Below are positions 25,429 to 34,755 of a stretch of DNA of 64,000 bases, in pieces; position 1 is the first letter of the stretch, and each line of letters opens with the position of its first letter. Location of the stretch: NCBI RefSeq assembly GCF_004570865.1, contig NZ_SPQS01000008.1, forward strand, positions 1 to 64,000, in the 5' to 3' direction. The position numbers and the translations under genes were made by a program. Below the pieces are notes generated by a model that was not told the origin of the DNA, did not search any database, and saw nothing but the letters and a program-made list of their open reading frames with translations. The DNA comes from Bradyrhizobium frederickii. Its GTDB lineage: Bacteria; Pseudomonadota; Alphaproteobacteria; Rhizobiales; Xanthobacteraceae.

Positions 25429-26648
25429 TCACTCCTTCGCCTGGTCCGTCACGACGTCTCCGAGCTTCTGCCAGCGCTGGCCGTCGAACTGCACCATCTG
25501 GAACTGCTTGTTGACGCGATAGTCGGTCGGCGTCGTCGTGACGGAGATTCCGGGAAGCGTCAGATCGAGCACGACGTTCTTGAGGCTCGCTGCCTGCCGC
25601 ATCACGTTCTCGCGGGTCAGATCGTCGCCGCATTGCTTCAGCACCTGCACCAGCAGCTGGGCCGTGATGTAGCCATAGACGTTCAGGTTCGATTCCTTGT
25701 CGCCCTCGGGATAGTATTTCGCCATGAAGGTGAGGTAGCGCTTCATGCCGGCATCGTCCTTCCATTCGGGATCGGCGGCATCCTTGACGTAGCCGACGCT
25801 GACGACGCCCTTGGAATTGTCCAGACCCGCCGGCTTCAGCACGGCGCTGAGCGAGGAGGCGTTGATGTCGATGATGTGCAGCGGCTTCCAGCCGATCTCG
25901 GCGACCTTCTTGATCGCCTGCGCCGCCTGTTTCGGCGTCGTGGCGCTGAACAGCACGTCGGCGCCGGCGTCCTTCAACCGCAAGATCTGCGAGTCGATGG
26001 TCGGCTCGGTGATCTCGTAGGAGGTCTCGGCCACGATCATCTTCGCCTTGTCGCCGAGGCCCGCCTTGAGGCCGGCAAGATAGTCCTTGCCGAGATCGTC
26101 ATTCTGATAGAGCACGCCGATCCTGGCGTTCGGGTGGTTCTTCAGGAGATACTGCGCGTAGATCCGGCCCTCGACGAGGTAGGAGGGGTTGAAGCCCATG
26201 GTCCAGGGGAAGTTCCTGGGATCGGTGAAGCGTGCCGCGCCGGTGGCCGCGAACAGCTGCGGGATCTTCCTGGCGTTGAGATATTTCTGCACGGCGACGT
26301 TCGGCGCGGTGCCGATGATCTGGAACGTCAGCAGCACCTCGTCGCTTTCGACCAGCTTGCGAACCTGCTCGACCGTCTTCGGCGGCGAATAGGCGTCGTC
26401 ATACTGGATCAGCTCGACCTTGCGGCCGTTGACGCCGCCCTCGTCGTTGATCATCTTCATATAGGCCGCCTGGGTCTTGCCGATCACGGCGTAGGCCGAG
26501 GCAGGACCGCTCAGCGGCACGGTCTGTCCGACCTTGATGCGGTGTCGGAAGCGCCGGGATCATATTTCTTCTGCGCGTGAGCCTGTGTGATCGACAGCGC
26601 CAGAGCGAGTGCGGAGGCTGTGATGCGTTCAAGAAGGCGGTTCTTCAT
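25429..26648 (-). pseudogene. Branched-chain amino-acid-type ABC substrate-binding protein, frameshifted
   Basis: The signal peptide starts at ATG 26648 (MKNRLLERITASALALALSI, cleavage after AHA) and reads to AQKKYDPGASDT. The frame then breaks near 26539-26540 and the rest of the protein continues in another frame as IKVGQTVPLSGPASAYAVIG to the end at 25429 (about 363 residues). One missing base where GACACCGCATCAAGG is read explains the break. The periplasmic-binding fold is otherwise complete. If the shift is real the gene is inactive; a sequencing error is also possible. It lies in the aromatic-uptake cluster. Confidence 0.75.
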
Positions 26649-26671
26649 TCTGATTCCCTGTTCGCACACGG

Positions 26672-27658
26672 TCATTCGCCCTTGAGCCCGGCATCGCGGA
26701 TCAGCTTGGTCCATTTCTGCGTTTCGCTGTCGATGAACCGGCCGAACTCGGCGGCACTGCCGGCGCGCACTTCGAGGCCTTGTGCTGTCAGCTTGTCCCT
26801 GATGGCCGGCTCGGCGAGCGCGCGCAGGACTTCGGCTTGGAATTTGTCGACGATCGCGCGCGGCGTCGTGGAAGGCGCCATGAAGCCGTACCAGCCGGCG
26901 GCCGCGACGTTGGGAAAGCCCTGCTCGCGCAAGGTCGGCGCCTGCGGGTAGAGCGCGCTGCGCTCGGGCGAGGCGACGCCGAGGACGATGAACTTGCCGC
27001 TCTGGATGTAGGGCAGGGCGGTCGGCAGCGCCGTCAGCGTGGCATCGACCCGGCCGGCGAGCAGCTCGGTGTAGGAGGCGGCATCGCCCCGGAACGGGAT
27101 ATTGAGACCCTTGACGCCGGCGTCGCGGAACAGCAGCTCTCCGGCAAGATGTGGCTGCGAGCCGGCGCCGGGAGAGGCGAAGGTCAGCCCATCGGGCTTC
27201 GATTTGCCGTAGGCGATCAGCTCGGGAAGCGTCTTGAACGGCGCGTCCGCGCTGATGATGAGAAACAGCGGCGCGATCACGGCCATTGCGACCGGCTGCA
27301 GCTCCTTGCGGTCATAGGTCAACTTGCCGAACAGCGCCTCGGCGGTGGCGTAGGGAGCCGCGACGTACAGAAGCGTGTAGCCGTCGCCGGGCGCATGGGC
27401 GACCATGTCGTTGGCGATGCGGGTGCCGGCGCCCGGCTTGTTCTCGACGATGAACTGCTGACGCAGACTGCGGCCGAACTCTTCGGCGAGCAGGCGCAGC
27501 GAGATGTCGTTGGAGCCGCCGGGCCCGTAGGGCGAGATCAGCCGCACCAGGCGCGAGGGCCATGCATCCTCGGCCCGTGCCGTCAGGTCCGAGCCGGCGA
27601 CAAGGCCGCCTGCGATGGCGCCCAGCAGGGCTCGGCGTGTGACTTCGAGCGATGCCAC
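26672..27658 (-). CDS. Tripartite tricarboxylate transporter (Bug) substrate-binding protein
   Basis: 328 residues. A twin-arginine-like signal (VTRRALLGAIAGGLVAGS) is followed by RLVRLISPYGPGGSNDISLR, IVENKPGAGTRIANDMVA, SPGAGSQPHLAGELL and the Bug C-terminal part with FPNVAAAGWYGFMAPSTTPR. Bug proteins bind carboxylates (often aromatic acids) for TctAB-type carriers. No TctAB genes are adjacent, as is usual for orphan Bug genes. Confidence 0.85.
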   Translation of the reverse strand: MASLEVTRRALLGAIAGGLVAGSDLTARAEDAWPSRLVRLISPYGPGGSNDISLRLLAEEFGRSLRQQFIVENKPGAGTRIANDMVAHAPGDGYTLLYVAAPYATAEALFGKLTYDRKELQPVAMAVIAPLFLIISADAPFKTLPELIAYGKSKPDGLTFASPGAGSQPHLAGELLFRDAGVKGLNIPFRGDAASYTELLAGRVDATLTALPTALPYIQSGKFIVLGVASPERSALYPQAPTLREQGFPNVAAAGWYGFMAPSTTPRAIVDKFQAEVLRALAEPAIRDKLTAQGLEVRAGSAAEFGRFIDSETQKWTKLIRDAGLKGE

Positions 27659-27742
27659 TGTGGTCTTCCTCCCGTTTTTTATCGTTGGTCGTCTTCCATC
27701 ACCGCGGCGAGAACCTTCAATCCTTCGCGCGGCCCAGCCATG

Positions 27743-28627
27743 TCATGTTGCGGCGCTTGTGACCTTCCTGGTTTTGCGCGGCGGCGCGAGCTCTGCCTGC
27801 CCGACGATGGCGCGGATGCTGTCCGCGAGCGCCGCGATGCGCGGACCGATCTCGCCTTCCAGTTGGCCCGGCTGGAGGCGGAACGCCGGGATGCCGCAAT
27901 TGATCGAGAACGATTGCTTCGATTCGCCGGCGTGAAACAGCGGCGCCGCGACCGCATGGATGGACGCCATGTACTCGCCCCAGCAGGTGCAGAAGCCGCG
28001 GCTTTTGCATTGCGCGATCCCGGCGCGGTACTTGTCACGAAAGGCCGACCACAGCTCGGCGTCTTCGGCGGCGATGTTCCGCTCGAGCCGGTCGGCATCG
28101 GCCGGCGGCAGGGTCGCCGCCGCGGCGCGTCCCATCGCGGTCAGCACCACGGGAATCGGCATGCCGATGTCGGGCACGTGCGGTCCGACGTCGCCGGAGC
28201 GCGCGGTCTCGACATAGATCATCGAGGTGGCGTCGAGCAGGCCGATCGAGACCGTGCCGCGGACGCTGAGCGCCAGCTCCTGCATCATCGGCCGCGCCAC
28301 TTGGCGGAACTGCATTCCTGCGAGCAGAGGATGCGCGATCCGCAGCGCCCGCGCACCGACACGGTACTTGGCCCGCTCGGCGTCGTAGCGGAGGTAGCCG
28401 ATCTCGGCCAGCGTGTGGGTGAGCCGCGCGACCGTCGGCCGCGGGATGCCCGTCAGCGTCGACAGCTCCATGTTGCCCAGCAGCGGGCTCCCGGCCTTGA
28501 ACGCTTCGAGCACGACGAGCCCCTTTGCCAGCGTCGTGGCGAAGGCGGCGTCATCGACGCTCTCCGCCAGCACGGCGGCGGCGGAGGAGAGCGGATGTCG
28601 CGGCTTGGAGGAGTTTGTCGGGGCCAT
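27743..28627 (-). CDS. IclR-family transcriptional regulator
   Basis: About 294 residues. Winged helix-turn-helix MELSTLTGIPRPTVARLTHTL (about 60-80), then the IclR effector domain (RGTVSIGLLDATSMIYVETARS, FCTCWGEYMASIHAVAAPLF). It probably controls the adjacent aromatic-acid genes. Start uncertain: GTG at 28651 or ATG at 28627, neither with a clear ribosome site. Divergent from the membrane-protein gene at 28843. Confidence 0.8.
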   Translation of the reverse strand: MAPTNSSKPRHPLSSAAAVLAESVDDAAFATTLAKGLVVLEAFKAGSPLLGNMELSTLTGIPRPTVARLTHTLAEIGYLRYDAERAKYRVGARALRIAHPLLAGMQFRQVARPMMQELALSVRGTVSIGLLDATSMIYVETARSGDVGPHVPDIGMPIPVVLTAMGRAAAATLPPADADRLERNIAAEDAELWSAFRDKYRAGIAQCKSRGFCTCWGEYMASIHAVAAPLFHAGESKQSFSINCGIPAFRLQPGQLEGEIGPRIAALADSIRAIVGQAELAPPRKTRKVTSAAT

Positions 28628-28842
28628 AACCGAACTATCGGACGGGGGCACCCATTATGTCCAATAGATTCGAATGAAGGCAAACAATTGTCCGATATGT
28701 GGACAGGCGCGCCGAACCCGCGTTTCGCTGAAAAGCGCGCGCGGCAGCACCCAGCACACAGATTTTTGTCGTGATTGGATGCAGTCTCGTGACAGGATTA
28801 TTACGACGACATGTCAGATCGAATTATTTGCGGAGCGGCTCA

Positions 28843-29685
28843 ATGTTGCAGTGGCAGGCGCGGTCAAACCCCCTCGCGTGGTGGTGGGGATCTCTCACGC
28901 TTGTCAGCAGCGCCAATATCCTGGTCTGGTTCATGTTGTACCGCGAGTTCTACCCGACGCCGTCGGGCAATCTCAGCGGCGGCTCCGGCATCGGGCTGAT
29001 GTTCCTGCTCTGCGCCGGCTATGTGTTCGGCTGCGCGTTCCGGTCGTTCCTGCCGCGCGCCGACGTGCAGCGCATCTGCCTGTTCGACACCTGGCTGTCG
29101 AGCGTCGTGGTCGGCCGGACGGTCGCGACCGTGGCCGAGCTCTGCTTCGTGGCGCAATGGGCCATCATCCTGCATAAGCTGGGTCACATGACGGGTGCGG
29201 AGACCGCGGTGAACATCGCGCTCGTGATCGTGCCCATCATCATCCTCGCGGAGTGCTTCTCCTGGTACGCGGTGGTGACGACCAACTTCCTCTACAACGC
29301 GATCGAGAACTCGCTGTGGGCGGTGACCTTCTTCCTCGCCGGCATCGCATTGTGCCGCCTGGTGCCGGAATTCCAGGGCGTGGTGCGCTGGGCGCTGATG
29401 TCAGGCGTCGTCGGCATCGCCTGCTTCCTCGCCTTCCTCGTCACCGTCGACGTGCCGATGTATCTCAGCCGCTGGCGGGCAGGGCACGCCGAGGGCAATA
29501 CGTTCATGGGCTTCCTCGAAGGCCTGCATGACGTCTCGACGCGCTGGGTGGTGACCCACGACATCGCGCATTGGAAGGGCGAGCTGACCTGGATGTTCCT
29601 GTATTTCAGCGCCGCAGTGTGGTCGAGCCTGGCGCTCTGCGCGCTCTATGCGATGCAGGGCTATCTGGCGCACTATCTGGCGTGA
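28843..29685 (+). CDS. Multi-pass membrane protein, 280 aa, 7 predicted TM
   Basis: Start MLQWQARSNPLAWWWGSLTL with CGGAGCGG upstream. Seven hydrophobic segments, the last ending ALCALYAMQGYLAHYLA, with several conserved-looking polar residues between (EFYPTPSGNLSGGSG, PEFQG). Not recognised; I recall similar proteins as conserved hypotheticals in Bradyrhizobium. It stands between two regulator and catabolic blocks and may not belong to either. Confidence 0.65.
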   Translation: MLQWQARSNPLAWWWGSLTLVSSANILVWFMLYREFYPTPSGNLSGGSGIGLMFLLCAGYVFGCAFRSFLPRADVQRICLFDTWLSSVVVGRTVATVAELCFVAQWAIILHKLGHMTGAETAVNIALVIVPIIILAECFSWYAVVTTNFLYNAIENSLWAVTFFLAGIALCRLVPEFQGVVRWALMSGVVGIACFLAFLVTVDVPMYLSRWRAGHAEGNTFMGFLEGLHDVSTRWVVTHDIAHWKGELTWMFLYFSAAVWSSLALCALYAMQGYLAHYLA

Positions 29686-29707
29686 ACGTCTTGATTGGAA
29701 GGCGTGG

Positions 29708-30559
29708 TCAGGCCGGTTCGGCGATCACCTTGTTGCGCAAGACGCCGATGCCGGAAATCTCGACCTCGACGGTGTCGCCCGGGCGCATCCACAGGGGCGG
29801 CGTGCGCTTGGCACCGACGCCGCCGGGCGTGCCCGTCACGATGACGTCGCCGGGGTCGAGCGGGCAGATCGTGGAGATGTAGGCGATCAACTCGGGGATG
29901 GCGGTAATCAGAAGGCCGGTGGTGGTGTCCTGCACCACGGTGCCGTTCAGGCGCGTCTGCAAGCTGAGGTTTGACGGATCCGGTACCTCGTCCGCCGTCA
30001 CCAGCCACGGACCGAAGCTGCCGCTCTCGGCAAAGGTCTTGCCGGAAAGGAACTGGCTGGTGTGGCGCTGCCAGTCGCGGACGCTGCCTTCATTGTAGCA
30101 GGAATAGCCGGCGACGTGCCCGAGCGCACGGTCAGGTGGGATGTGGCGCCCTTGCTTGCCGATGACCAGCGCGAGCTCGCCTTCATAGTCGAAATCGTCG
30201 CTGACCTTCGGCTTCACGATCGGCCGGAGATGGCCGACCTGGCTACAGGCGAAGCGCGCGAAGAGCGCCGGCTTCTCGGTGACGGTGCGGCCGGTCTCCG
30301 CGACGTGGTCGCGATAATTGAGGCCGACGCAGATGATCTTGCCGGGATCGGGGATGACGGGGAGGAAGGTGATGCGCTCGAGCGGATGATCGGGCGCGGT
30401 GGACGCGACCAGCTTGGTCGCCTCGGCCACGCGGCCGGTTTCGAGCAATTGCCGCAGCGTCGTGCAGCCCGTCATCCGCACGCCGAGATCGACGACGGCA
30501 TTGTCCTTGACGGCGCCGAAGGAGGAGCGGCCGTTGGCGATGAAAGAAAGCAGCTTCAT
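29708..30559 (-). CDS. Fumarylacetoacetate hydrolase family protein
   Basis: 283 residues with the FAH fold: PGKIICVGLNYRDHVAETGR, DFDYEGELALVIGK (metal-binding Glu/Asp), CYNEGSVRDWQRHTSQFLSGKTF and VIVTGTPGGVGAKRTPP. The family cleaves C-C bonds of acylpyruvates or isomerises/decarboxylates ring-fission products. It lies 25 bases downstream of the MhpA-like gene on the same strand and is probably co-transcribed. It may be the hydrolase acting after meta-cleavage here. Confidence 0.88.
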   Translation of the reverse strand: MKLLSFIANGRSSFGAVKDNAVVDLGVRMTGCTTLRQLLETGRVAEATKLVASTAPDHPLERITFLPVIPDPGKIICVGLNYRDHVAETGRTVTEKPALFARFACSQVGHLRPIVKPKVSDDFDYEGELALVIGKQGRHIPPDRALGHVAGYSCYNEGSVRDWQRHTSQFLSGKTFAESGSFGPWLVTADEVPDPSNLSLQTRLNGTVVQDTTTGLLITAIPELIAYISTICPLDPGDVIVTGTPGGVGAKRTPPLWMRPGDTVEVEISGIGVLRNKVIAEPA

Positions 30560-30584
30560 GTGATCATCCCTGAGAAATGTTCGG

Positions 30585-32093
30585 TCAGGCCGCGGACGGC
30601 ACGCAGGCTAAAGGCTGGATGGCGGCGATCAACTGGTCGAGTTCGGCCTCGTTACGGGCCGTGCCGCGCACATAGCGGTCGGGGCGAACGAGCGCGGCGA
30701 TGATGTCGTGCTTGCGCAGCCAGTCGCCGATGGCCGGCGCGTCATCGCTGTTCAGGATCTTGAGTCCTGTCTGGACAAGGGCCGGGCGCAGGGAGAGAGC
30801 GGCCGCGTTTGCGACGAACAGCACATGGCTGTAGCCGACCTGGTCGTCGCTGCGGCTGCCGTCTCGCAGCTCGAACTGCGGCGCCAGATCTCCGGCGAGA
30901 GGCAGGTCGCAGGGTGCCAGCCCGGGGCCGAGCAGGGGCTTCTTCACCTCGAGCTTCACCGGCGCATTCTCGCGGGGCTCGCCCGCAGCCAGACCGGCTT
31001 CGATCGCCTTGGTGTTGATCAATCCGCCGAGGCGAATGGCGAGCTCGATGAATTCGCGCACATGCGGCAGGCGCTCGCTCTGATAGGTGTCGAGCAGTTC
31101 GGAGCTGGCGCCGCCCCGGATGATGGCGTCGAGCTTCCAGGCAAGGTTCGCGGCATCGCGGATGCCCGCGCACATCCCCTGGCCGAGGAAGGGCGGGGTC
31201 TGATGTGCGGAATCGCCCGCGAGCAGCAACCGTCCATTCCGCCATTGCTGGGCGATCGCGGAATGAAAAGTGTAGACCGCAGCACGCTCGATCTCGGCAT
31301 CGTCGGGCGTGATCCAGCGCGACAGCAGGTTCCAGACTTTGGCTGGTTGCGCGACCTCCTGGGAGTCCTCGTCCGGAAGAACCGTGATCTCCCAGCGCCG
31401 CCGCGTGCCGGTGCCGCGCACATACGTCGCCGGGCGCGCCGGATCGCAATGCTGCAGGCTGTAGTCGCCAAGATCGTCGCGCGCGCGCTTGAGCAGCACG
31501 TCGATGACCAGCCAGCGCTCGTGGAAACCGAGATCGTCCATGCCGGAGCCGATGAAGCGGCGGACCAGCGAGCGTGCGCCGTCGCAGCCGATCACATACG
31601 CTGCGTGGACTTCAGTGAGCTTTCCGTTCGAGAGGTCTTCATAGCGGACGCGCACGCCACGTTCGTCCTGATCGAGCGCGAATACGTCGCACCGATTGCG
31701 CAAGGCGACGTGTGGCCAGCGGGAGAGGCCGCCGATCAGGACATCCTCCAGTTCGGGCTGGTGGAAGCGGTAGCTGAGATGCCAGCCCATCGGGGTCAGC
31801 GTCTGCGGACGGGACCAGTCCAGCAGCATGCGGCCGTCGGCGTCGAGAAACAGCATCCCGGGGCTCAGGATCACGTGCGGCAGGATGGCGTCGGCCAGGC
31901 CGATGGTCTGGAACACGCGCATGCATTCGTCGTCGAAATGCACCGCGCGCGGCAGATGATAGGCCCGCGCCTCGCGCTCCAGCACCAGCGTGCGCACGCC
32001 GCACAGGCCGAGCAGGTTGGCGAGCGTGGCGCCGACCGGGCCGCGGCCGACGATCACGACGTCGAAATTTTCGGGCGTGGCGTTATCTTGCAT
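30585..32093 (-). CDS. mhpA: FAD-dependent 3-(3-hydroxyphenyl)propionate hydroxylase-like monooxygenase
   Basis: 502 residues, class A flavin monooxygenase: VVIVGRGPVGATLANLLGLC (FAD GxGxxG), GCDGARSLVRR (DG motif), and LLLAGDSAHQTPPFLGQGMC (GD motif). It is most like MhpA, which adds an ortho hydroxyl to 3-hydroxyphenylpropionate with NADH. The C-terminal thioredoxin-like part is present (residues about 385-500). Neighbours (FAH, extradiol dioxygenase, MhpR-like IclR) support an aromatic-acid role; the exact substrate is inferred. Confidence 0.8.
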   Translation of the reverse strand: MQDNATPENFDVVIVGRGPVGATLANLLGLCGVRTLVLEREARAYHLPRAVHFDDECMRVFQTIGLADAILPHVILSPGMLFLDADGRMLLDWSRPQTLTPMGWHLSYRFHQPELEDVLIGGLSRWPHVALRNRCDVFALDQDERGVRVRYEDLSNGKLTEVHAAYVIGCDGARSLVRRFIGSGMDDLGFHERWLVIDVLLKRARDDLGDYSLQHCDPARPATYVRGTGTRRRWEITVLPDEDSQEVAQPAKVWNLLSRWITPDDAEIERAAVYTFHSAIAQQWRNGRLLLAGDSAHQTPPFLGQGMCAGIRDAANLAWKLDAIIRGGASSELLDTYQSERLPHVREFIELAIRLGGLINTKAIEAGLAAGEPRENAPVKLEVKKPLLGPGLAPCDLPLAGDLAPQFELRDGSRSDDQVGYSHVLFVANAAALSLRPALVQTGLKILNSDDAPAIGDWLRKHDIIAALVRPDRYVRGTARNEAELDQLIAAIQPLACVPSAA

Positions 32094-32308
32094 GGAGCTA
32101 TCTCTTCCCCAAGCTGCGCCGCAGCATCAACGCCGCTGGCCGAAGTGTCCGCCCAGCGGACGCCGGTCCCGGCTTCCGCCCACTGTCCACCAGCCGGACG
32201 ATTCGACGATCGCACTAAGCACTTCAGGCTCCATGTGGCTAAGGAGGATCAGTGCAATAGCAATAAAGTGCAGGCTGCCCGCGAGGCGGCCGACGGGAGG
32301 AGATGGCG

Positions 32309-33457
32309 ATGCTGCGAACGATGCTGGGCGTGTGCCTTGCGGTGCAACTCTGCGCCGCGCCGGGTTTTGCTGCCGATATCAACGTCGGGATCATCCTCTC
32401 GGCAACCGGACCGGCCGCAGCGATCGGCAATGCCGAGCGGAACGGCACGGCTTTCGGCCCGACTGAGATTGCCGGCAGGAAGGTCAACTATCTCTTCCTT
32501 GACGAAGCCTCCGACAGCACCGCGGCGGTCAGCGCGCTACGGAAGCTCTACCAGGAGAGCAAGATCGACATCCTTGTCGGGCCGACCTCGACGCCCGGCT
32601 CATTTGCCGTGATTGATCCGGCGGTCGAATACAAGCTGCCGGTGATCACGCTTGCGCCCGTCAATGCCTTGGTGGCCCCGGTCGACGCCAGGCGGCGCTG
32701 GATATTCAAGACCACAACCAATGACGATCACGAGGCGGCGCCGCTGTTCGCGAACATGAAGAAGACCGGCGTCAAGAAGCTCGCGCTGATCGGCTTTGGC
32801 GATTCCTATGGCGATGCCTGGAGCAAGGTCAGCGCCGACATGTGCGCGAGCGCCGGGATCGAGCTCGTCGCCGACGAGAAATACGCGCGGACAGATACCA
32901 CGGTGGTCGGGCAGATCCTCAAGATCATCGCAACCGGGCCGGATGCGGTTCTGATTGCGGCCTCGGGCGCACCGGCAGCCCTTCCGCTGATGCAATTGCG
33001 GGAGAAGGGATATGAGGGGCAGATCTACGGGACGCTCGGTGCCACATTCGGCGACTTCCGCAAGCTGACGGGCACGCAGGGCGACGGCATCTTCGTGCCG
33101 CTGAGCCCGGCCGTGGGCGCTGCGTCTTTCCCGGACGATTATCCCGCGAAGAAGGCGGCGCTCGCGTTCATCCAGCGCTACGAGGCCAAGTTTGGACCCG
33201 GCAGCCGCAACATCTTTGCAGGTTCGGCCTACGACGCGTTGATTCTGATCGAGCAGGCGGTGCCCGCGGCATTGCGGACGGGAGAGCCCGGAACCGCGGA
33301 ATTTCGGGAAGGTCTGCGAAGCGCGATCGAGGGGCTGAAGGGCATCGCGGGATCACGCGGCATCTACAATTACGGGCCGACCGACCACACCGGACTGGAC
33401 CCGAGCGCGCTGACGCTGGGCAAGCTCGACAAGGGCGAATGGATCGCAGTGCGCTGA
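32309..33457 (+). CDS. ABC transporter substrate-binding protein (branched-chain amino-acid type)
   Basis: 382 residues from ATG 32309 (GGGAGGAG upstream; ATG 32303 is too close to it). Signal peptide MLRTMLGVCLAVQLCAAPGF, cleavage near AA. The mature part is a Leu/Ile/Val-binding fold (INVGIILSATGPAAAIGNAE, VDILVGPTSTPGS-like, ALIGFGDSYGDAWSK). In this setting it probably binds an aromatic acid for uptake. It is 21 bases upstream of the P450 gene, on the same strand. The permease and ATPase genes are not in the window. Confidence 0.85.
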   Translation: MLRTMLGVCLAVQLCAAPGFAADINVGIILSATGPAAAIGNAERNGTAFGPTEIAGRKVNYLFLDEASDSTAAVSALRKLYQESKIDILVGPTSTPGSFAVIDPAVEYKLPVITLAPVNALVAPVDARRRWIFKTTTNDDHEAAPLFANMKKTGVKKLALIGFGDSYGDAWSKVSADMCASAGIELVADEKYARTDTTVVGQILKIIATGPDAVLIAASGAPAALPLMQLREKGYEGQIYGTLGATFGDFRKLTGTQGDGIFVPLSPAVGAASFPDDYPAKKAALAFIQRYEAKFGPGSRNIFAGSAYDALILIEQAVPAALRTGEPGTAEFREGLRSAIEGLKGIAGSRGIYNYGPTDHTGLDPSALTLGKLDKGEWIAVR

Positions 33458-33478
33458 GCGGCAGAACGGAGCGGGATC

Positions 33479-34654
33479 ATGCCTGTGACGGAATGTCCGG
33501 TCTATGACGTCGATCTCTACGCCGACGACGTCCTGCGCCAACCTTATCGGCACTATCGCGCGTTGCGCGATCTGGGGGCAGCCGTTTGGCTCCCGCGCAA
33601 CGGGCTCTACGCGGTCGGCCGTTTTGAGGACGTCCGTGCAGCCTTGCGCAATTCCGGCCTGTTCTCCTCGGCCGAGGGCGTTGCCGCCAACGATCATGTC
33701 AACGAGATGTCGAGAGGCACGACGCTCGCGAGCGATGCGCCTTTGCACGATCGCTTGCGTGCGATCATCGCAGCTCCCTTGCTGCCGAGAGCGCTGGAGG
33801 AGATCGGACCCGAGATCAGGGCGGAGGCGCGGCGACTCGTCGAGGATCTCGTGAGCCGGGGGCGGTTCGACGCCGTGACGGATCTGGCGCAGCATCTGCC
33901 GCTGACCATCGTATCCAAGCTCGTGGGTCTGGAGGAGTATGGGCGCGGCAGCATGCTGCGATGGGCGTCAGCGACGTTCAACGTGCTCGGAGCGATGAAT
34001 GATCGCGCCTGCGCGGCCATGGCCGATGTGCAGGAGATGCGTCACTATCTCGGCGGTTCCGCCATCCGCGAGCGCCTGCGGCCGGGCAGCTGGGGCGACA
34101 GGATTTTCGCGGCCGCGGACCGTGGAGAGATCGAGCCCGAGCGTTGCCCGGTGCTGATGCGCGATTATCTGGGGCCGAGCCTCGACACGACGATCTTTGC
34201 GACGGCGAACCTGATCCTGTTGTTCGGCAAACATCCCGATCAATGGGAGCTTGTGCGGCAGGACCCCGCCTTGATCCCGGGCGCGATCAACGAAGCATTG
34301 CGCCTGGAATCTCCGATACGGGGATTCACCCGCCATCTGACCGATCACGCGACGATCGGGGACATTAGTGTCCCGAAGGCCAGTCGCGTGCTGCTGCTCT
34401 ACGCATCGGCCAATCGCGACGAGCGGAAGTGGCAGGATCCGGAGCGCTTCGACGTGCGTCGGCGTGCCAGCGATCATCTCGGGTTCGGCAATGGCAGCCA
34501 CATGTGCGCGGGCCTGCATCTGGCCCGGTTGGAGATGACCGCGCTGCTCGAAGTTCTGGTCGAGAAGGTCCGGCACTTCGATATCGGCGAGCCCGTCCTG
34601 GCGCTCAACAACGTGTTGCGGGGCCTGGCATCCTTGCCGGTGCGGGTGAGCTAA
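33479..34654 (+). CDS. Cytochrome P450
   Basis: 391 residues, soluble bacterial P450. Haem signature FGNGSHMCAGLHLA with Cys343 as axial ligand. I-helix LGPSLDTTIFATANL with the conserved acid-threonine (DTT). K-helix ExxR in NEALRLESP. Residues 1-60 are the usual N-terminal beta region. It hydroxylates or demethylates an aromatic or terpenoid substrate with ferredoxin. No ferredoxin gene is adjacent. The TAA stop comes from the edge of the 105-bp repeat. Confidence 0.9.
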   Translation: MPVTECPVYDVDLYADDVLRQPYRHYRALRDLGAAVWLPRNGLYAVGRFEDVRAALRNSGLFSSAEGVAANDHVNEMSRGTTLASDAPLHDRLRAIIAAPLLPRALEEIGPEIRAEARRLVEDLVSRGRFDAVTDLAQHLPLTIVSKLVGLEEYGRGSMLRWASATFNVLGAMNDRACAAMADVQEMRHYLGGSAIRERLRPGSWGDRIFAAADRGEIEPERCPVLMRDYLGPSLDTTIFATANLILLFGKHPDQWELVRQDPALIPGAINEALRLESPIRGFTRHLTDHATIGDISVPKASRVLLLYASANRDERKWQDPERFDVRRRASDHLGFGNGSHMCAGLHLARLEMTALLEVLVEKVRHFDIGEPVLALNNVLRGLASLPVRVS

Positions 34655-34755
34655 AGCGCGATGCGATTAGGATGAATCGTCATCGCGCTTTAGGTTATTG
34701 TTTAAGCATGATCTTTTCGGAAAACCGCTGCGCACTTTTCCGGATCATGCTTTAG
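34651..34755. repeat. 105-bp intergenic repeat, copy 2
   Basis: Same element as 21381-21485 with four substitutions. Its left edge CTAAAG gives the TAA stop of the plus-strand P450 and its right edge CTTTAG gives the TAA stop of the minus-strand IclR gene. The two palindromes can form hairpins and so act as terminators for both. Confidence 0.85.

Noticed and set aside
26780..28774. 664-codon plus-strand open frame
   Set aside because: Antisense to the Bug binding protein and IclR genes.
30708..32612. 634-codon plus-strand open frame
   Set aside because: Antisense to the mhpA-like gene and then out of frame with the binding protein.
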